DNA from: Argonema galeatum A003/A1
Lineage (GTDB): Bacteria; Cyanobacteriota; Cyanobacteriia; Cyanobacteriales; Aerosakkonemataceae
Reading direction: 5' to 3'
Assembly: GCF_023333595.1 (NCBI RefSeq)
Contig: NZ_JAIQZM010000001.1
Coordinates: 243,100 to 307,099, forward strand
DNA length: 64,000 nt
Part shown: in pieces, positions 44,687 through 54,095 of the stretch
Layout of the letters: each line of letters begins with the position of its first letter
Position numbering within the stretch: the first letter of the stretch is position 1
Made by a program: the position numbers and the translations under genes
The notes under the pieces: generated by a model
The model's database searches: none
The model's input: the letters and a program-made list of their open reading frames with translations, nothing else
Told to the model about the DNA's origin: nothing

Positions 44687-45142
44687 GGAGCTAAAGTTCT
44701 GAGAAAAGAGGACTTACAAGCTAATGCTGTTTTAATCCGACAGCAGTACCTCAAGAAACCAGTCCGCAGAGGAAATGTCGCACTTGCTGAGCTACAGGTT
44801 AAGGGAGGTGTAGCCTTTTGTGCAGCAGCAACATCTAGAGGTGGCAACAAAAGTCCAATTAGGGAAATACCCAAGCCGAAGTCAGCAGGAGGACAATTCG
44901 AGCCAGCTATTGATTCTCGAACCCAGCGTATCATGGATACTGATGCTGAGTACAAAGTTTTGTCACAAATTGCTGATACTCTTGAGATGTTCTATGATCT
45001 TGAAGTAGAAGGCCAACTCTACCTGTATACTGAGTTACAGCCATGTGAAAGTTGTAATAGCATTTTGAGACAGTTTGAGGAGAAGTTCCCGCACATAAAG
45101 ATAGAAGTTTTCTGGGATTACCCGTATCCACCCGAATCTTAA
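44687..45142 (+). pseudogene. Orphan polymorphic-toxin deaminase domain (no start codon)
   Basis: A 151-codon open frame with no ATG, GTG or TTG before its core. It reads RRGNVALAELQVKGGVAFCA, then the active-site helix MDTDAEYKVLSQIADTL, then GQLYLYTELQPCESCNSILR, QFEEKFPHIKIEVFW. The Asp-Ala-Glu and Pro-Cys-x2-Cys pair are the zinc-binding marks of toxin deaminases (Pfam Toxin-deaminase, BURPS668_1122-like, as I recall). It would be the C-terminal warhead of a larger secreted toxin whose N-terminal delivery part is missing. An ATG at 44933 would remove the first third of the fold. Confidence 0.65.
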
Positions 45143-45159
45143 AGAGGAAGAAATTAGTT

Positions 45160-46032
45160 ATGACTTTGGAATACAGCAGTGTTACAGAAAAAAGGTTGTC
45201 CTTGTTGCGCCAATTGCCTGAATCCATCCAAGGTACGCTAAGTAGGGTATGGCAGCAACATTATGAAGAACTCTATGAACCAGAAGAAGAGGATGCAGCT
45301 TCACTTCAAGATGCTTTAGATGAAATTTTGGAAATGTTTCTGTTTCAGAGTAACAACCAAACACTGAGCCACATTCGTTATGTTTGGATGGCGCTGATAC
45401 TAGCTTCAGTTGTAGAACCAACAGTTCAATATTATCAACCATTAAACTTGATTCCACAAAAAACTATTAGTAAGATAGAACTCTGGCTCCTAGAAAATAT
45501 TGAAAAGATGCTGGATTCTAAAAGAAAGTTTTCTAATGCTCTAAGAGAGGAAGAATTTAATGATCTAGTAGATGGGATTCAAATTGATTATACAAATAAA
45601 AACGTGGGAAATTTTCAAATAATATTTGAAGCATTAGATGTTTATCTGAGTGCGATTAAAACTTTGGATTACAATCAATCCTTAGAATCATTACTAGATA
45701 TATTAGAGAATTGTTTAGAGGGCTATGCAATCTTCCCCGGTTCCCACGGACGACGTGAATTATTCAATTGGTGGCTACTAGAGGTTGTACCAGCAAGTTG
45801 GTATCTAATTCCTCCCAGTTCTATCTACTCGCTAGATAAATTGGGGACTGAAAAAAATAAGGGTTTTTGTCAGATGAATAAATTGAAGGAAATTAGCTCT
45901 GCCATGTGGAAGATTATCTTGACAGATTCTACCAGTAGACAGAAGTCAAAGCTGCGAACTTTCCCTAACAACTTTGAGGATTCTTTAAACACGATACCAT
46001 TGGATGTTAGACTTGATAAGTGGGCAAGTTAA
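45160..46032 (+). CDS. Candidate immunity protein for the deaminase toxin
   Basis: 290 residues, 17 bp after the toxin stop, with a clear aagaggaag site. All-helical and acidic (EELYEPEEEDAASLQDALDE), no membrane span or signal. It contains EGYAIFPGSHGRRELFNWWL and EVVPASWYLIPPSSIY. No family recognised. The immunity role is inferred only from position behind a toxin domain. Confidence 0.6.
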   Translation: MTLEYSSVTEKRLSLLRQLPESIQGTLSRVWQQHYEELYEPEEEDAASLQDALDEILEMFLFQSNNQTLSHIRYVWMALILASVVEPTVQYYQPLNLIPQKTISKIELWLLENIEKMLDSKRKFSNALREEEFNDLVDGIQIDYTNKNVGNFQIIFEALDVYLSAIKTLDYNQSLESLLDILENCLEGYAIFPGSHGRRELFNWWLLEVVPASWYLIPPSSIYSLDKLGTEKNKGFCQMNKLKEISSAMWKIILTDSTSRQKSKLRTFPNNFEDSLNTIPLDVRLDKWAS

Positions 46033-46100
46033 TCTAAGTAACACTGCAAGTATATATAAAGATAGCGTTGAAACTATTTTTAGTTAAAGGAAGGACTGTA

Positions 46101-46490
46101 ATGAGTAAGCCAGAAGATATTATAGCGGAAATAATGAAAAATCTTAACGAAAAAGAGCGCGATAAAGATGTTAATGAAGAGGAACAAAATAACTATGGAG
46201 AGGAATATATTGCCCAGATCAAATCAGTTTGTAAAAGTTTTCTCAAAAAAGAATCTTTGGAAGTTGGACAAATCGTGAAATGGAAGGAACACTTAAAAAA
46301 TAGAAAGTTTCCCCACAAGAATCAACCAGCAATTGTTATTGCCATATTAGATAAACCTGTCATCAGCACTGATAATGAATCTGGTAGTCCCTACTTCTTA
46401 GAAACTTTAGATATCATTCTTGGGCTCATAGTTGAAGACGGCACATTTTTTACTTTTTACTATGATAGCAGCAGGTTTGAGCCTTATTAA
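46101..46490 (+). CDS. Second small protein in the toxin locus
   Basis: 129 residues from the ATG at 46101 (MSKPEDIIAEIMKNLNEKER), with aaaggaagg upstream. An acidic helical N-terminus is followed by beta-rich LEVGQIVKWKEHLKNRKFPH and NQPAIVIAILDKPVISTDNE, and the end LIVEDGTFFTFYYDSSRFEP. It could be a second immunity protein or an unrelated cargo gene. Not recognised. Confidence 0.5.
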   Translation: MSKPEDIIAEIMKNLNEKERDKDVNEEEQNNYGEEYIAQIKSVCKSFLKKESLEVGQIVKWKEHLKNRKFPHKNQPAIVIAILDKPVISTDNESGSPYFLETLDIILGLIVEDGTFFTFYYDSSRFEPY

Positions 46491-46572
46491 TTTATGTTTA
46501 TATATTAATGGGCACACCTTTGAGTAAATGCCCCTTTAGTCAGCATAAATATTGAAAAATTAACTAAAAATC

Positions 46573-48282
46573 ATGTTAGATTTGCTGATTCAAAACGGGT
46601 TAATTTTCGATGGTTTAGGATCTGCGCCTATGCGGGGAGATATTGGTATTAAAAATGGTAAGATTGTGGCGATCGCATCCTCTCTTACCTCCAATGCTCA
46701 TCAAGTTGTAGATGCTTCCGGCTTGTGGGTGACACCAGGATTTATTGATATTCACACCCACTACGATTTAGAGTTAGAAATTGCACCGGGATTGAGCGAA
46801 TCGGTGCGTCATGGTGTTACCAGCGTTGTAATTGGTAATTGCAGTTTGTCTGTTGCAGTTGGTAAACCCCAAATGCTGGCAGATATTTTTCAAAGAGTCG
46901 AAACCCTTTCCCATCGAATGATTGAGAAATGGTTAAAACAATCGGTTTCTTGGCAAACACCCGCAGAATATTTAAAACATTTACAACAATTACCACTTGG
47001 TGCCAATGTTGCACCCCTATTTGGGCATAGTCCCTTACGCGCTCATCTGATGGGATTGGAACGTAGCTTAACAGTTCAACCCTCAGAAACCGAACTCAAA
47101 ACCATGCAGCAAATTGCCGCCGATGCTTTAGATGCAGGATTTATTGGCATTTCAATTGATATGTTTCCTTGGCATCGAATGAGTGGAGAATGGCGCGGTT
47201 GCACAATTCCATCACAACACGCAAAACTGAAAGAATATGCCATGCTAGCCAATCTTTGTCGCGAACGGGATTTAGTTTTTCAAGTGACTCCCAATTTACA
47301 ACGGCTTGCCTCTTTTCTAGATATTCTTCGCATGGGTTCAGGCATTGGACAAAAACCCTTAAGATTGACCGTTTTATCAGCACTGGATGCCGTCCACGAT
47401 CGCAAATTGTGGCGCATCTTTTCCCCCCTCCTCTATTTTTGGAATCACATTCTTAAGGGTAATGTTCGCTTTCAAACCTTAACCGAACCCTTCACGATTT
47501 ATTCTGATGGTTCCGTCACTCCTTTATTTGAAGAATTCCCCACAGGCGCACAACTGAATAGCTGCGAGTCGCGACAAGAAAGGCAACAGTTATGGGATTC
47601 GGAAACTTTTCGCCGCCAATTTCGCCAGGAATGGCTGAATAATTGGCGCAAGTCTTTCCATCGTCAGTTAGATTTAATGGAAATCGTGCGCTGTCCTGAA
47701 ACGAGTTGGCAGGGATTAAGTTTTGCTGAAGTTGCCGCTCAAAAACAACAGGAACCCATAGATTTCTTTATTGATGCGTTGCAGAAGTACGACACGGATC
47801 TGCGTTGGGTAGCAACTGGTGCTAACGATCGCTTAGAACCCCGTTTAGCACTCATGCAGCACCCCTATATTTTGCCCGGTTTTACGGATGCTGGCGCTCA
47901 TGTGCGTAACCTGGGCTACTATGATGGGGCGTTATCTTTGCTCAAGCAAGCGGTGGCAACGAAGTTTCTGGCCCCAGAAATTGCGATCGCTCGCGTTACG
48001 GGAGAAGCCGCTAATTGGTTTAAGCTGGATACAGGCGTTCTCAAAATTGGTGTGCGGGCAGATCTCGTTTTACTCAATCCTCAATATCTCAACCAGCCTA
48101 TTAGTACCCAAGTGGAAATCTCAGATCCAATTTTAGATGGCGAACCCCGCATGGTTAAACGCGGATCGGAAGAAATTGTGGAAGCAGTTTATATTAATGG
48201 AGTGCAGGTGGTTTGTCGAGGTCAAATTAGCAGGATATTAGGTCAAGAACGTCTGGGAACTGTGTTATCTCCATGTTTTTAA
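46573..48282 (+). CDS. Amidohydrolase, N-acyl-D-amino-acid deacylase type
   Basis: 569 residues. TPGFIDIHTHYDLELEI (about 54-70) carries the first metal-binding HxH; HGVTSVVIGNCSLSVA follows, then GISIDMFPWHR, and PGFTDAGAHVRNLGYYDG gives the late Asp. The ending RADLVLLNPQYL is the small beta domain common to cytosolic amidohydrolases. D-aminoacylases remove N-acyl groups. First gene of the oxygenase-rich cluster and overlapping the next by 10 bp at most, it may deprotect an N-acylated intermediate (inference). Confidence 0.85.
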   Translation: MLDLLIQNGLIFDGLGSAPMRGDIGIKNGKIVAIASSLTSNAHQVVDASGLWVTPGFIDIHTHYDLELEIAPGLSESVRHGVTSVVIGNCSLSVAVGKPQMLADIFQRVETLSHRMIEKWLKQSVSWQTPAEYLKHLQQLPLGANVAPLFGHSPLRAHLMGLERSLTVQPSETELKTMQQIAADALDAGFIGISIDMFPWHRMSGEWRGCTIPSQHAKLKEYAMLANLCRERDLVFQVTPNLQRLASFLDILRMGSGIGQKPLRLTVLSALDAVHDRKLWRIFSPLLYFWNHILKGNVRFQTLTEPFTIYSDGSVTPLFEEFPTGAQLNSCESRQERQQLWDSETFRRQFRQEWLNNWRKSFHRQLDLMEIVRCPETSWQGLSFAEVAAQKQQEPIDFFIDALQKYDTDLRWVATGANDRLEPRLALMQHPYILPGFTDAGAHVRNLGYYDGALSLLKQAVATKFLAPEIAIARVTGEAANWFKLDTGVLKIGVRADLVLLNPQYLNQPISTQVEISDPILDGEPRMVKRGSEEIVEAVYINGVQVVCRGQISRILGQERLGTVLSPCF

Positions 48283-48716
48283 TCAAACAGTTTATGAATC
48301 AAATCAATCCTAACTTTTACCAAAACTCAAAAAATAAAATTAACGATAAAATTCTCGCTCATCCGTTTACATGCTACTGGGATATTTTTGTTTTCAAACA
48401 CCAGCACCCCCTCAATATCGCCCTTCATGTTATAGGTATACTCTTCTTTTACGGCTTACTTTTTGCCATTTGGAAATCTCAAAATTTATGGTTAATCTTA
48501 GGCTTGCCACTCACGCAGTTAATCGGACTAACTGGGCATTTTTTATTTGAACGAAGCCATATTGATTTACAGGATGCTGTCTTCTCTTGGCGAGCTTCTT
48601 TTTGTTTAGGTAGAATGCTATTCAGGGTTATATCCGGTAAATATGGAGAGGATATCCGCCAACGCCAAGAAATTTTACGGCAATATCAGTTAAAATTAGA
48701 TGTAACCCGCTTGTAA
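48273..48716 (+). CDS. Mpo1-like (DUF962) membrane protein
   Basis: 147 residues (or 140 from the ATG at 48294). FKHQHPLNIALHVIGILFFY and LIGLTGHFLFERSHIDLQDA contain the paired His motifs of the Mpo1/DUF962 family, with three or four helices. In yeast Mpo1 is an Fe-dependent dioxygenase that shortens 2-hydroxy fatty acids by alpha-oxidation. Here it could act on a fatty chain. It is tucked between the amidohydrolase and a Rieske gene. Confidence 0.75.
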   Translation: MFLIKQFMNQINPNFYQNSKNKINDKILAHPFTCYWDIFVFKHQHPLNIALHVIGILFFYGLLFAIWKSQNLWLILGLPLTQLIGLTGHFLFERSHIDLQDAVFSWRASFCLGRMLFRVISGKYGEDIRQRQEILRQYQLKLDVTRL

Positions 48717-48729
48717 ATAAAGGTTTTCC

Positions 48730-49758
48730 ATGCAGATTTTTAACAACTGGAATATTATTAATAAAGGTTGGTATATTGCCTGTCCTAGTCAAGCCTTATC
48801 TCAGGGAAAAGCAAAATCTGTAGAGGTTTGCGCTCAAAAAATTGTCATTTTTCGGGGCGAAGATGGAAAAGTCCGTGCTCTAGATGCCTATTGCCCTCAT
48901 CTGGGAACAGATTTAGGAATCGGGCAAGTTGATGGAAATTGGATTCGCTGTGCTTTTCATCATTGGGCATTTGATGAAACAGGATCTTGTCAAAACATTC
49001 CTTGTCAATCGGAAATTCCAGATCAAGCTAAATTACCAGCTTACGCAACTGAGGATAAATACGGCTTTATTTGGATTTATCCTGATGCTAAAGCACCGGA
49101 AGGAGTTGTTGAATTTGACGAACTGAAGGGCAAAAAAATTGTCAGCCAAGCCGATACTGCCTTTGAAAGAAGTTGCCACCATCACATCTGCATGATGAAT
49201 GGGATTGATGCTCAACATTTAAGAACTATTCATCATCTAGATATCAAAATGGAGCTATCTTTAAATAGAAATGAATTAGGGACACAAATTGACTTTACAA
49301 TGCGGGGGGAATTTCCCCAAACAACGCTTCGCGAACGCTTAGGTAAACGATTTTTAGGGACTAGCTATGAGTATTCTATGCGTTATGCTCACGGCTGCAT
49401 TGGCTTGCTAACGATGATGAAAAATGTACGGTTATTTCCTTCACTTTATATGATCTATGCCTACACTCCCATAGCCCCTGGAAAAACGCGAATTCAACCA
49501 ATTTATGTGACTGAAAAACGCAAAGGAATAATCGGGTATTGGATCGGACAGTTTTTACTATTTTGTACTCGTTTGGCGTACTATATGCTCAGAGATGAGG
49601 ACGGCAAAATTTATGATAATATTCGCTTTAATCCGCAGGTAATTCTCAGTATCGATCGACCATTAGTTCAATATATGCAATACGTCAATCAACTTGAAGC
49701 GTCTCGATGGTCGCGGGAGGTCATCAATTCTCAGGATGAACCGTTTCAACCCATATAA
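48730..49758 (+). CDS. Rieske non-heme iron oxygenase 1
   Basis: 342 residues. Rieske ligands Cys55, His57 (YCPHLGTDLG) and Cys74, His77 (CAFHHWAFD). The catalytic iron site is NGIDAQHLRTIHHLD near 157-171, with two His and an Asp. These hydroxylate or otherwise oxidise small molecules using electrons from a ferredoxin. 14 bp after the Mpo1-like gene. Related in layout to the second Rieske gene at 50556. Confidence 0.9.
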   Translation: MQIFNNWNIINKGWYIACPSQALSQGKAKSVEVCAQKIVIFRGEDGKVRALDAYCPHLGTDLGIGQVDGNWIRCAFHHWAFDETGSCQNIPCQSEIPDQAKLPAYATEDKYGFIWIYPDAKAPEGVVEFDELKGKKIVSQADTAFERSCHHHICMMNGIDAQHLRTIHHLDIKMELSLNRNELGTQIDFTMRGEFPQTTLRERLGKRFLGTSYEYSMRYAHGCIGLLTMMKNVRLFPSLYMIYAYTPIAPGKTRIQPIYVTEKRKGIIGYWIGQFLLFCTRLAYYMLRDEDGKIYDNIRFNPQVILSIDRPLVQYMQYVNQLEASRWSREVINSQDEPFQPI

Positions 49759-49809
49759 AAGTAGAGTAGACTGAAAGGACATCCTTGAAAACCAAGTTGG
49801 TTCCAAATA

Positions 49810-50550
49810 ATGAAGAGTTTGCTGATTCCTCTTACAAAGCTACATCCAAGCGATCGCACTGCGATGTATGCCCTGCTGGAAAGTCATTTTCAAGGCATAA
49901 CATGGCAGGCTTTCCAGACTGATCTCGACCGTAAAAACTGGGTGTTATTATTAAAAGATGAAACCTCCAATATTTTGAAAGGATTTTCAACTTTAATGTT
50001 TTGTCAGACGAGTTTTTCAGACCAGAAAATTAGTGTTGTTTATTCAGGCGATACAATCGTCGATCCAAGTGCATGGTCAAGTGTAGCACTTCCTCGTACC
50101 TGGATTGCCGCAGTTAATTATCTTCGTCAACAATATGCCGAAAATCAACTATACTGGCTGCTGATTTGCTCTGGCTTTCGTACCTATCGCTTTCTGCCCA
50201 CCTTTTGGAAAGAGTTCTATCCCCGCTACAATAAAGATACGCCTGTCCTGATTGAAAATCTGATGGTAAGTTTGGCACAAGAATATTATGGCGATCGCTA
50301 CGATAAACCAACCGGAATTGTCCGTTTTAAGTCTCCCCAAATTCTTCGGGATGGATTAATTGAAATTCCCAAAGGGCGACAGACTAACCCCCATATTCAT
50401 TTTTTTACAACCAAAAATCCTGGTTATCGGTTCGGCGATGAATTAGTTTGTTTGACGGAAATTTGTTATGAAAATCTGACCGATGCCGGACAACGGATGT
50501 GGGAAGCGGAATCAGCGCTAGAATTTGTGCAAGACTCTGTTTTAATTTAA
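49810..50550 (+). CDS. Unknown cluster protein, possibly GNAT-like
   Basis: 246 residues. MKSLLIPLTKLHPSDRTAMY, GFSTLMFCQTSFSDQKISVV, YSGDTIVDPSAWSSVALPRT, WLLICSGFRTYRFLPTFWKE. The strand order and the substitution of GDT near 92 are faintly reminiscent of acetyltransferases, but no acetyl-CoA loop is visible. It lies between two Rieske genes and ends 5 bp before the next start. Confidence 0.6.
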   Translation: MKSLLIPLTKLHPSDRTAMYALLESHFQGITWQAFQTDLDRKNWVLLLKDETSNILKGFSTLMFCQTSFSDQKISVVYSGDTIVDPSAWSSVALPRTWIAAVNYLRQQYAENQLYWLLICSGFRTYRFLPTFWKEFYPRYNKDTPVLIENLMVSLAQEYYGDRYDKPTGIVRFKSPQILRDGLIEIPKGRQTNPHIHFFTTKNPGYRFGDELVCLTEICYENLTDAGQRMWEAESALEFVQDSVLI

Positions 50551-50555
50551 ATTTT

Positions 50556-51611
50556 ATGTCTCCTAACAAGCCACACTCGACCTTTAATAATTCAACGCAA
50601 TTTATTGAGGGATGGTACTGGGCACTACCCTCTAAAGAATTAAAAGTTGGTAAGGTGAAAGCTGTAACGCTTTTGGGTAGAAACTTAGCCATTTATCGGG
50701 GTATTAGCGGTCAGGCGATCGCGATTGATGCCTATTGTCCGCACATGGGGGCTCATCTAGCAGAAGGAAAGGTAGAGGGGGATGGAATTCGCTGTTTTTT
50801 CCATAATTGGAAGTATGATGCTGAGGGAATTTGCGTAGACATTCCTTCATTGGAAAAACCTTTATCTGTCTGTATCAAAACTTGGGAAACTGCGGAACAG
50901 TATGGTCTAATTTGGGTTTGGGTGGGAAAAGAAAAGCCCGATTTGCTACCTTTTGTACCGGAACTAGAACAGGTAGATTGCGATTATAGTTTAGGCATTC
51001 GGTTTATTAAAAATTGTCATCCTAATGTGCTGTTGATTAATGCGATCGATGCTCACCATTTCAATACAGTTCACAATCTGCCTTTAGAGATTGTCTTTGA
51101 ATCACAAGAACTGAATCCTAATGCGATTACTTTTAGCAACACGACAAAGGGAGGTGATAATTCTCGGTTAATTAATTTGATTCGCCCTCTATACCAAAAT
51201 GAAGTTACTTATAGTATGTGTTATTGGTATGGCAGCACGGGAACAGTAACGCTTGGCCCCGATTTTTTGCACTTCTATATTGTATTTGCATTACGGATGA
51301 TTGAAGGTGGTAAAACTGAGGGACAAACGATTATAATTACACCTAAGCGATCGGGATGTTTGGGATGGGGAATTAACCGGGGGTTACTATGGTTAACGCA
51401 GCAGGTTGGTAATTACTTTTCCAAGGGGGATACACAAGTTTTTCAGACGATTAAATTTGACATTAAAACTCCGACAAAAGCCGATCGCTCAATTCTTGAA
51501 TTTATCCAGCACGTTAACCGCCAGAAGGCTCTTACTTGGGAAACTTGGGATGTTGTTGAGAATGTAGAAAATAGCGATCGCACCTATCCACCGACCTCTT
51601 TAGTACCATAG
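50556..51611 (+). CDS. Rieske non-heme iron oxygenase 2
   Basis: 351 residues from the ATG at 50556 (MSPNKPHSTFNNSTQF); the in-frame upstream ATG at 50499 lies inside the previous gene. Rieske ligands Cys61, His63 (YCPHMGAHL) and Cys80, His83 (CFFHNWKYD). The iron site is NAIDAHHFNTVHNLPLEIVF. Paralogous to the first Rieske enzyme. One base separates it from the next gene, indicating coupled translation. Confidence 0.9.
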   Translation: MSPNKPHSTFNNSTQFIEGWYWALPSKELKVGKVKAVTLLGRNLAIYRGISGQAIAIDAYCPHMGAHLAEGKVEGDGIRCFFHNWKYDAEGICVDIPSLEKPLSVCIKTWETAEQYGLIWVWVGKEKPDLLPFVPELEQVDCDYSLGIRFIKNCHPNVLLINAIDAHHFNTVHNLPLEIVFESQELNPNAITFSNTTKGGDNSRLINLIRPLYQNEVTYSMCYWYGSTGTVTLGPDFLHFYIVFALRMIEGGKTEGQTIIITPKRSGCLGWGINRGLLWLTQQVGNYFSKGDTQVFQTIKFDIKTPTKADRSILEFIQHVNRQKALTWETWDVVENVENSDRTYPPTSLVP

Positions 51612-51612
51612 G

Positions 51613-52536
51613 ATGACTCACACTTTGTCAGAATATCAAATTGCTGGATTAAACTTGCCTCATGTAAGCCCTAATGACCGATTAAGGCGGGTTTTGACGG
51701 CAGCCTTGCCGAATCAAGGAAGTCGTATAGCAAGCTTAAATTCCCATTATTGGGATGCTAAATTTTTCAACCTGGAGCGAGTTAAAATTTTTCAAGAAGC
51801 GAGACATGATGAACAGTCTGCTATTCTTCTACTTGCGAATCGCAGTTTATTAGAAGAAGCGTATTACATTGAGAATGCAGGCGTTGGTTATATGGCAAAG
51901 ATGGTATTGTTAGCAGAAACTGTGGAGGAGCGAATGCTCTACGGATTGTTTGCGGCGGATGAAGCAACCCACTTAAGCCAAATTAGTTGTTTTTTGCCCG
52001 AAATTTCTATAATAGGTAATCACGATCCCTTTCTCAGTTTATTAGCAGAAGTCGTTGAAAGTACGGATAAAACCGTATTGTTGTTTGTGCTACAAGTGGT
52101 GTTAGAAGGATGGGGTTTAACCCATTACCGCCGACTAGCAAAGGAATGCCGCGATCGAGTGCTGGCAGAGGTTTTTTCGAGTTTTTTGGACGCAGAGGCA
52201 CGCCATCATGCTACGGGAAGTTTATTGTTTGAGGAAATTCCTATTTCAAAATCTAGTCAAACATTAATTATCGAATTGTTGACAAGGTTTCTCATGATGG
52301 TACAAGTTGGCCCGCAGAACGTGCTAGCCCCGATCGCGCAGGTGAAGGGACATCTTTCGCGATCGCAAAAAATTCAAATCCTAGAAGAGTTGGATACCGA
52401 AACCCATAGCGGGAAAAGGTTACAATTGTTGCGATCGCTCATGCGGGGAAAATCAGCAGATGCGATCGTCCAAGCTTTAGAGGAGCGAGGTGCTTTTGTA
52501 CCTTTACCTGCTCATCACTGTGTCAACCCAATTTAA
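51613..52536 (+). CDS. Ferritin-like diiron protein
   Basis: 307 residues, all-helical, with repeated carboxylate/His motifs of a diiron four-helix bundle: FQEARHDEQSA (60-70), LLEEAYYIENAG (79-90), FAADEATHLSQ (113-123), LEGWGLTHYRRL and FLDAEARHHATG. It is probably an oxygenase or oxidase subunit. It is coupled to the Rieske gene upstream and 9 bp from the AurF-like gene downstream. Confidence 0.75.
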   Translation: MTHTLSEYQIAGLNLPHVSPNDRLRRVLTAALPNQGSRIASLNSHYWDAKFFNLERVKIFQEARHDEQSAILLLANRSLLEEAYYIENAGVGYMAKMVLLAETVEERMLYGLFAADEATHLSQISCFLPEISIIGNHDPFLSLLAEVVESTDKTVLLFVLQVVLEGWGLTHYRRLAKECRDRVLAEVFSSFLDAEARHHATGSLLFEEIPISKSSQTLIIELLTRFLMMVQVGPQNVLAPIAQVKGHLSRSQKIQILEELDTETHSGKRLQLLRSLMRGKSADAIVQALEERGAFVPLPAHHCVNPI

Positions 52537-52545
52537 ACCTTTGAT

Positions 52546-53730
52546 ATGAAAAATCAACTATCAGATCGTCCCACAATTTATCGCAAGTTGCAAATTAATT
52601 ATAAACGCAACAAACAGCAAGACCATACGGCTTTAATGGAGGCAGCAGTGGAAAAGTTTTGCTATGAAGATTGTAAAAATGAGTATTGGAATCCCGAAGA
52701 ATTTTCTTTACTTTATGGTACGCCTTTATGGGATCAATCCAGCCAACATCAGCGCGTGATTTTGAATCAGCTTTATTGGGTAGCCTACTATTCGCAGATT
52801 GTCTCTGCTGAAATTGCCACGATCTTTTTCAATCAAACCAGCGCCACAGGACTTTACGCCCATGAAGATTTCCGCTTAATTTGCGATACATTGGATCTAG
52901 AATCTTCTCAAGAACGTGCCCATATTAACGCATTTCGCACCATTGCTAAACAAGTTGAGCAAGCTTTGTTTGGAGAACTTATTTTCACCTACCCCATGCG
53001 AACCCCTTTTACAGAAACAATGGTTTATGCTGATACTAATCAGTTAAAAACTTGGTGGAAAAAGATTCAACTTCAATACTTTGGGTTAATTTCGGCGAAT
53101 AATACTTTTTTGGCTTGTCAGTATTTTACAGTCAGAGGAGTGCGGACGTTAAATGGTAAATTAATCCAGCACAAACTCAGCAACTATTACCAAAAACATC
53201 CCCATCAAGACTTAGCACCAATTCCCGCTAAAGTTTCTTACTATCACTTTTTAGATGAAAGCTTTCATTTTAATAGTTCTACAATTGTATCTCACGAAGT
53301 TGTCACTTGCCTTGCACCACCAACAGCTTTTGAAAAGTTAGTGGCGAATTTAGGGTTATGGGGATGTCAACGGGATCATTTTCACTTTTCTGCCGCAATT
53401 AATGGGATTTTTTGGTACGATCCAGCGCTGTATGGAAAGATTTATCGTGTGTTGCGATCGCCTCTTTTCGCTCTAACCGACAAAGATACTAAAGAGATGA
53501 TGCGGCGCTGTTTTACCCAGGAGTCAGAGGGATTACACCGCAGTTATTTAACTCATCAGGAAGCAATGGAATCTTATAAAGTGTATCTTGAAAAACTCGA
53601 TTATTTGTGGCCACGCAATCGAGAAATGTCACTGATGGCATCTAATTCAATTTCGCAATATTTGGCAACTCAACAAAGTGCCTTTCAACGCTTTGAACAG
53701 CAACATACAGAGGATTTATGCCATGTCTGA
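52546..53730 (+). CDS. AurF-like diiron oxygenase
   Basis: 394 residues with diiron ligands in AurF-like spacing: IVSAEIATIFFNQTSATGLY, SSQERAHINAFRTI, and YYHFLDESFHFNSSTIVSHE. AurF-type enzymes N-oxygenate aryl amines; relatives hydroxylate or desaturate. The stop overlaps the ferredoxin start by 8 bp, so electron donor and oxygenase are co-translated. Confidence 0.75.
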   Translation: MKNQLSDRPTIYRKLQINYKRNKQQDHTALMEAAVEKFCYEDCKNEYWNPEEFSLLYGTPLWDQSSQHQRVILNQLYWVAYYSQIVSAEIATIFFNQTSATGLYAHEDFRLICDTLDLESSQERAHINAFRTIAKQVEQALFGELIFTYPMRTPFTETMVYADTNQLKTWWKKIQLQYFGLISANNTFLACQYFTVRGVRTLNGKLIQHKLSNYYQKHPHQDLAPIPAKVSYYHFLDESFHFNSSTIVSHEVVTCLAPPTAFEKLVANLGLWGCQRDHFHFSAAINGIFWYDPALYGKIYRVLRSPLFALTDKDTKEMMRRCFTQESEGLHRSYLTHQEAMESYKVYLEKLDYLWPRNREMSLMASNSISQYLATQQSAFQRFEQQHTEDLCHV

Positions 53731-54007
53731 TTTGTATAAAATATCCTTTCCTGGCACTGATTATCCGCCTATTAGTGTGCAAATCCATGAAAATTTATCC
53801 GAACATCTAACTATTAAGAATTCACCTGTTTTGTTTGGCTGTAGGACTGGACTTTGCGGAACTTGCTTAGTTGAGGCGATTGGCGATATTCCTGCTGCTA
53901 AAGCCGATGAACAGGAGATGTTGGATACCTTAGCTCCTAATGTTCCGAATGCTCGATTAGCCTGTCAGCTTGACCTCACAACTAATGTAGAGATTTGCCG
54001 ATTTTAA
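53723..54007 (+). CDS. 2Fe-2S ferredoxin
   Basis: 94 residues from the ATG at 53723. Cys40, Cys45, Cys48 and Cys81 (FGCRTGLCGTCLVEA, LACQLD) are the plant-type 2Fe-2S ligands. It is the likely electron donor to the Rieske and diiron enzymes of the cluster. No ferredoxin reductase is in the window, so photosynthetic or housekeeping reductase would supply it. Confidence 0.92.
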   Translation: MSDLYKISFPGTDYPPISVQIHENLSEHLTIKNSPVLFGCRTGLCGTCLVEAIGDIPAAKADEQEMLDTLAPNVPNARLACQLDLTTNVEICRF

Positions 54008-54095
54008 AAATGACTGAATATCCGGTCTATAAGGGTTTATAATGGAATGAGCGCTGTAGCGAAAGAAGCTCAAAGTAACTGAGGAGATATTAACA

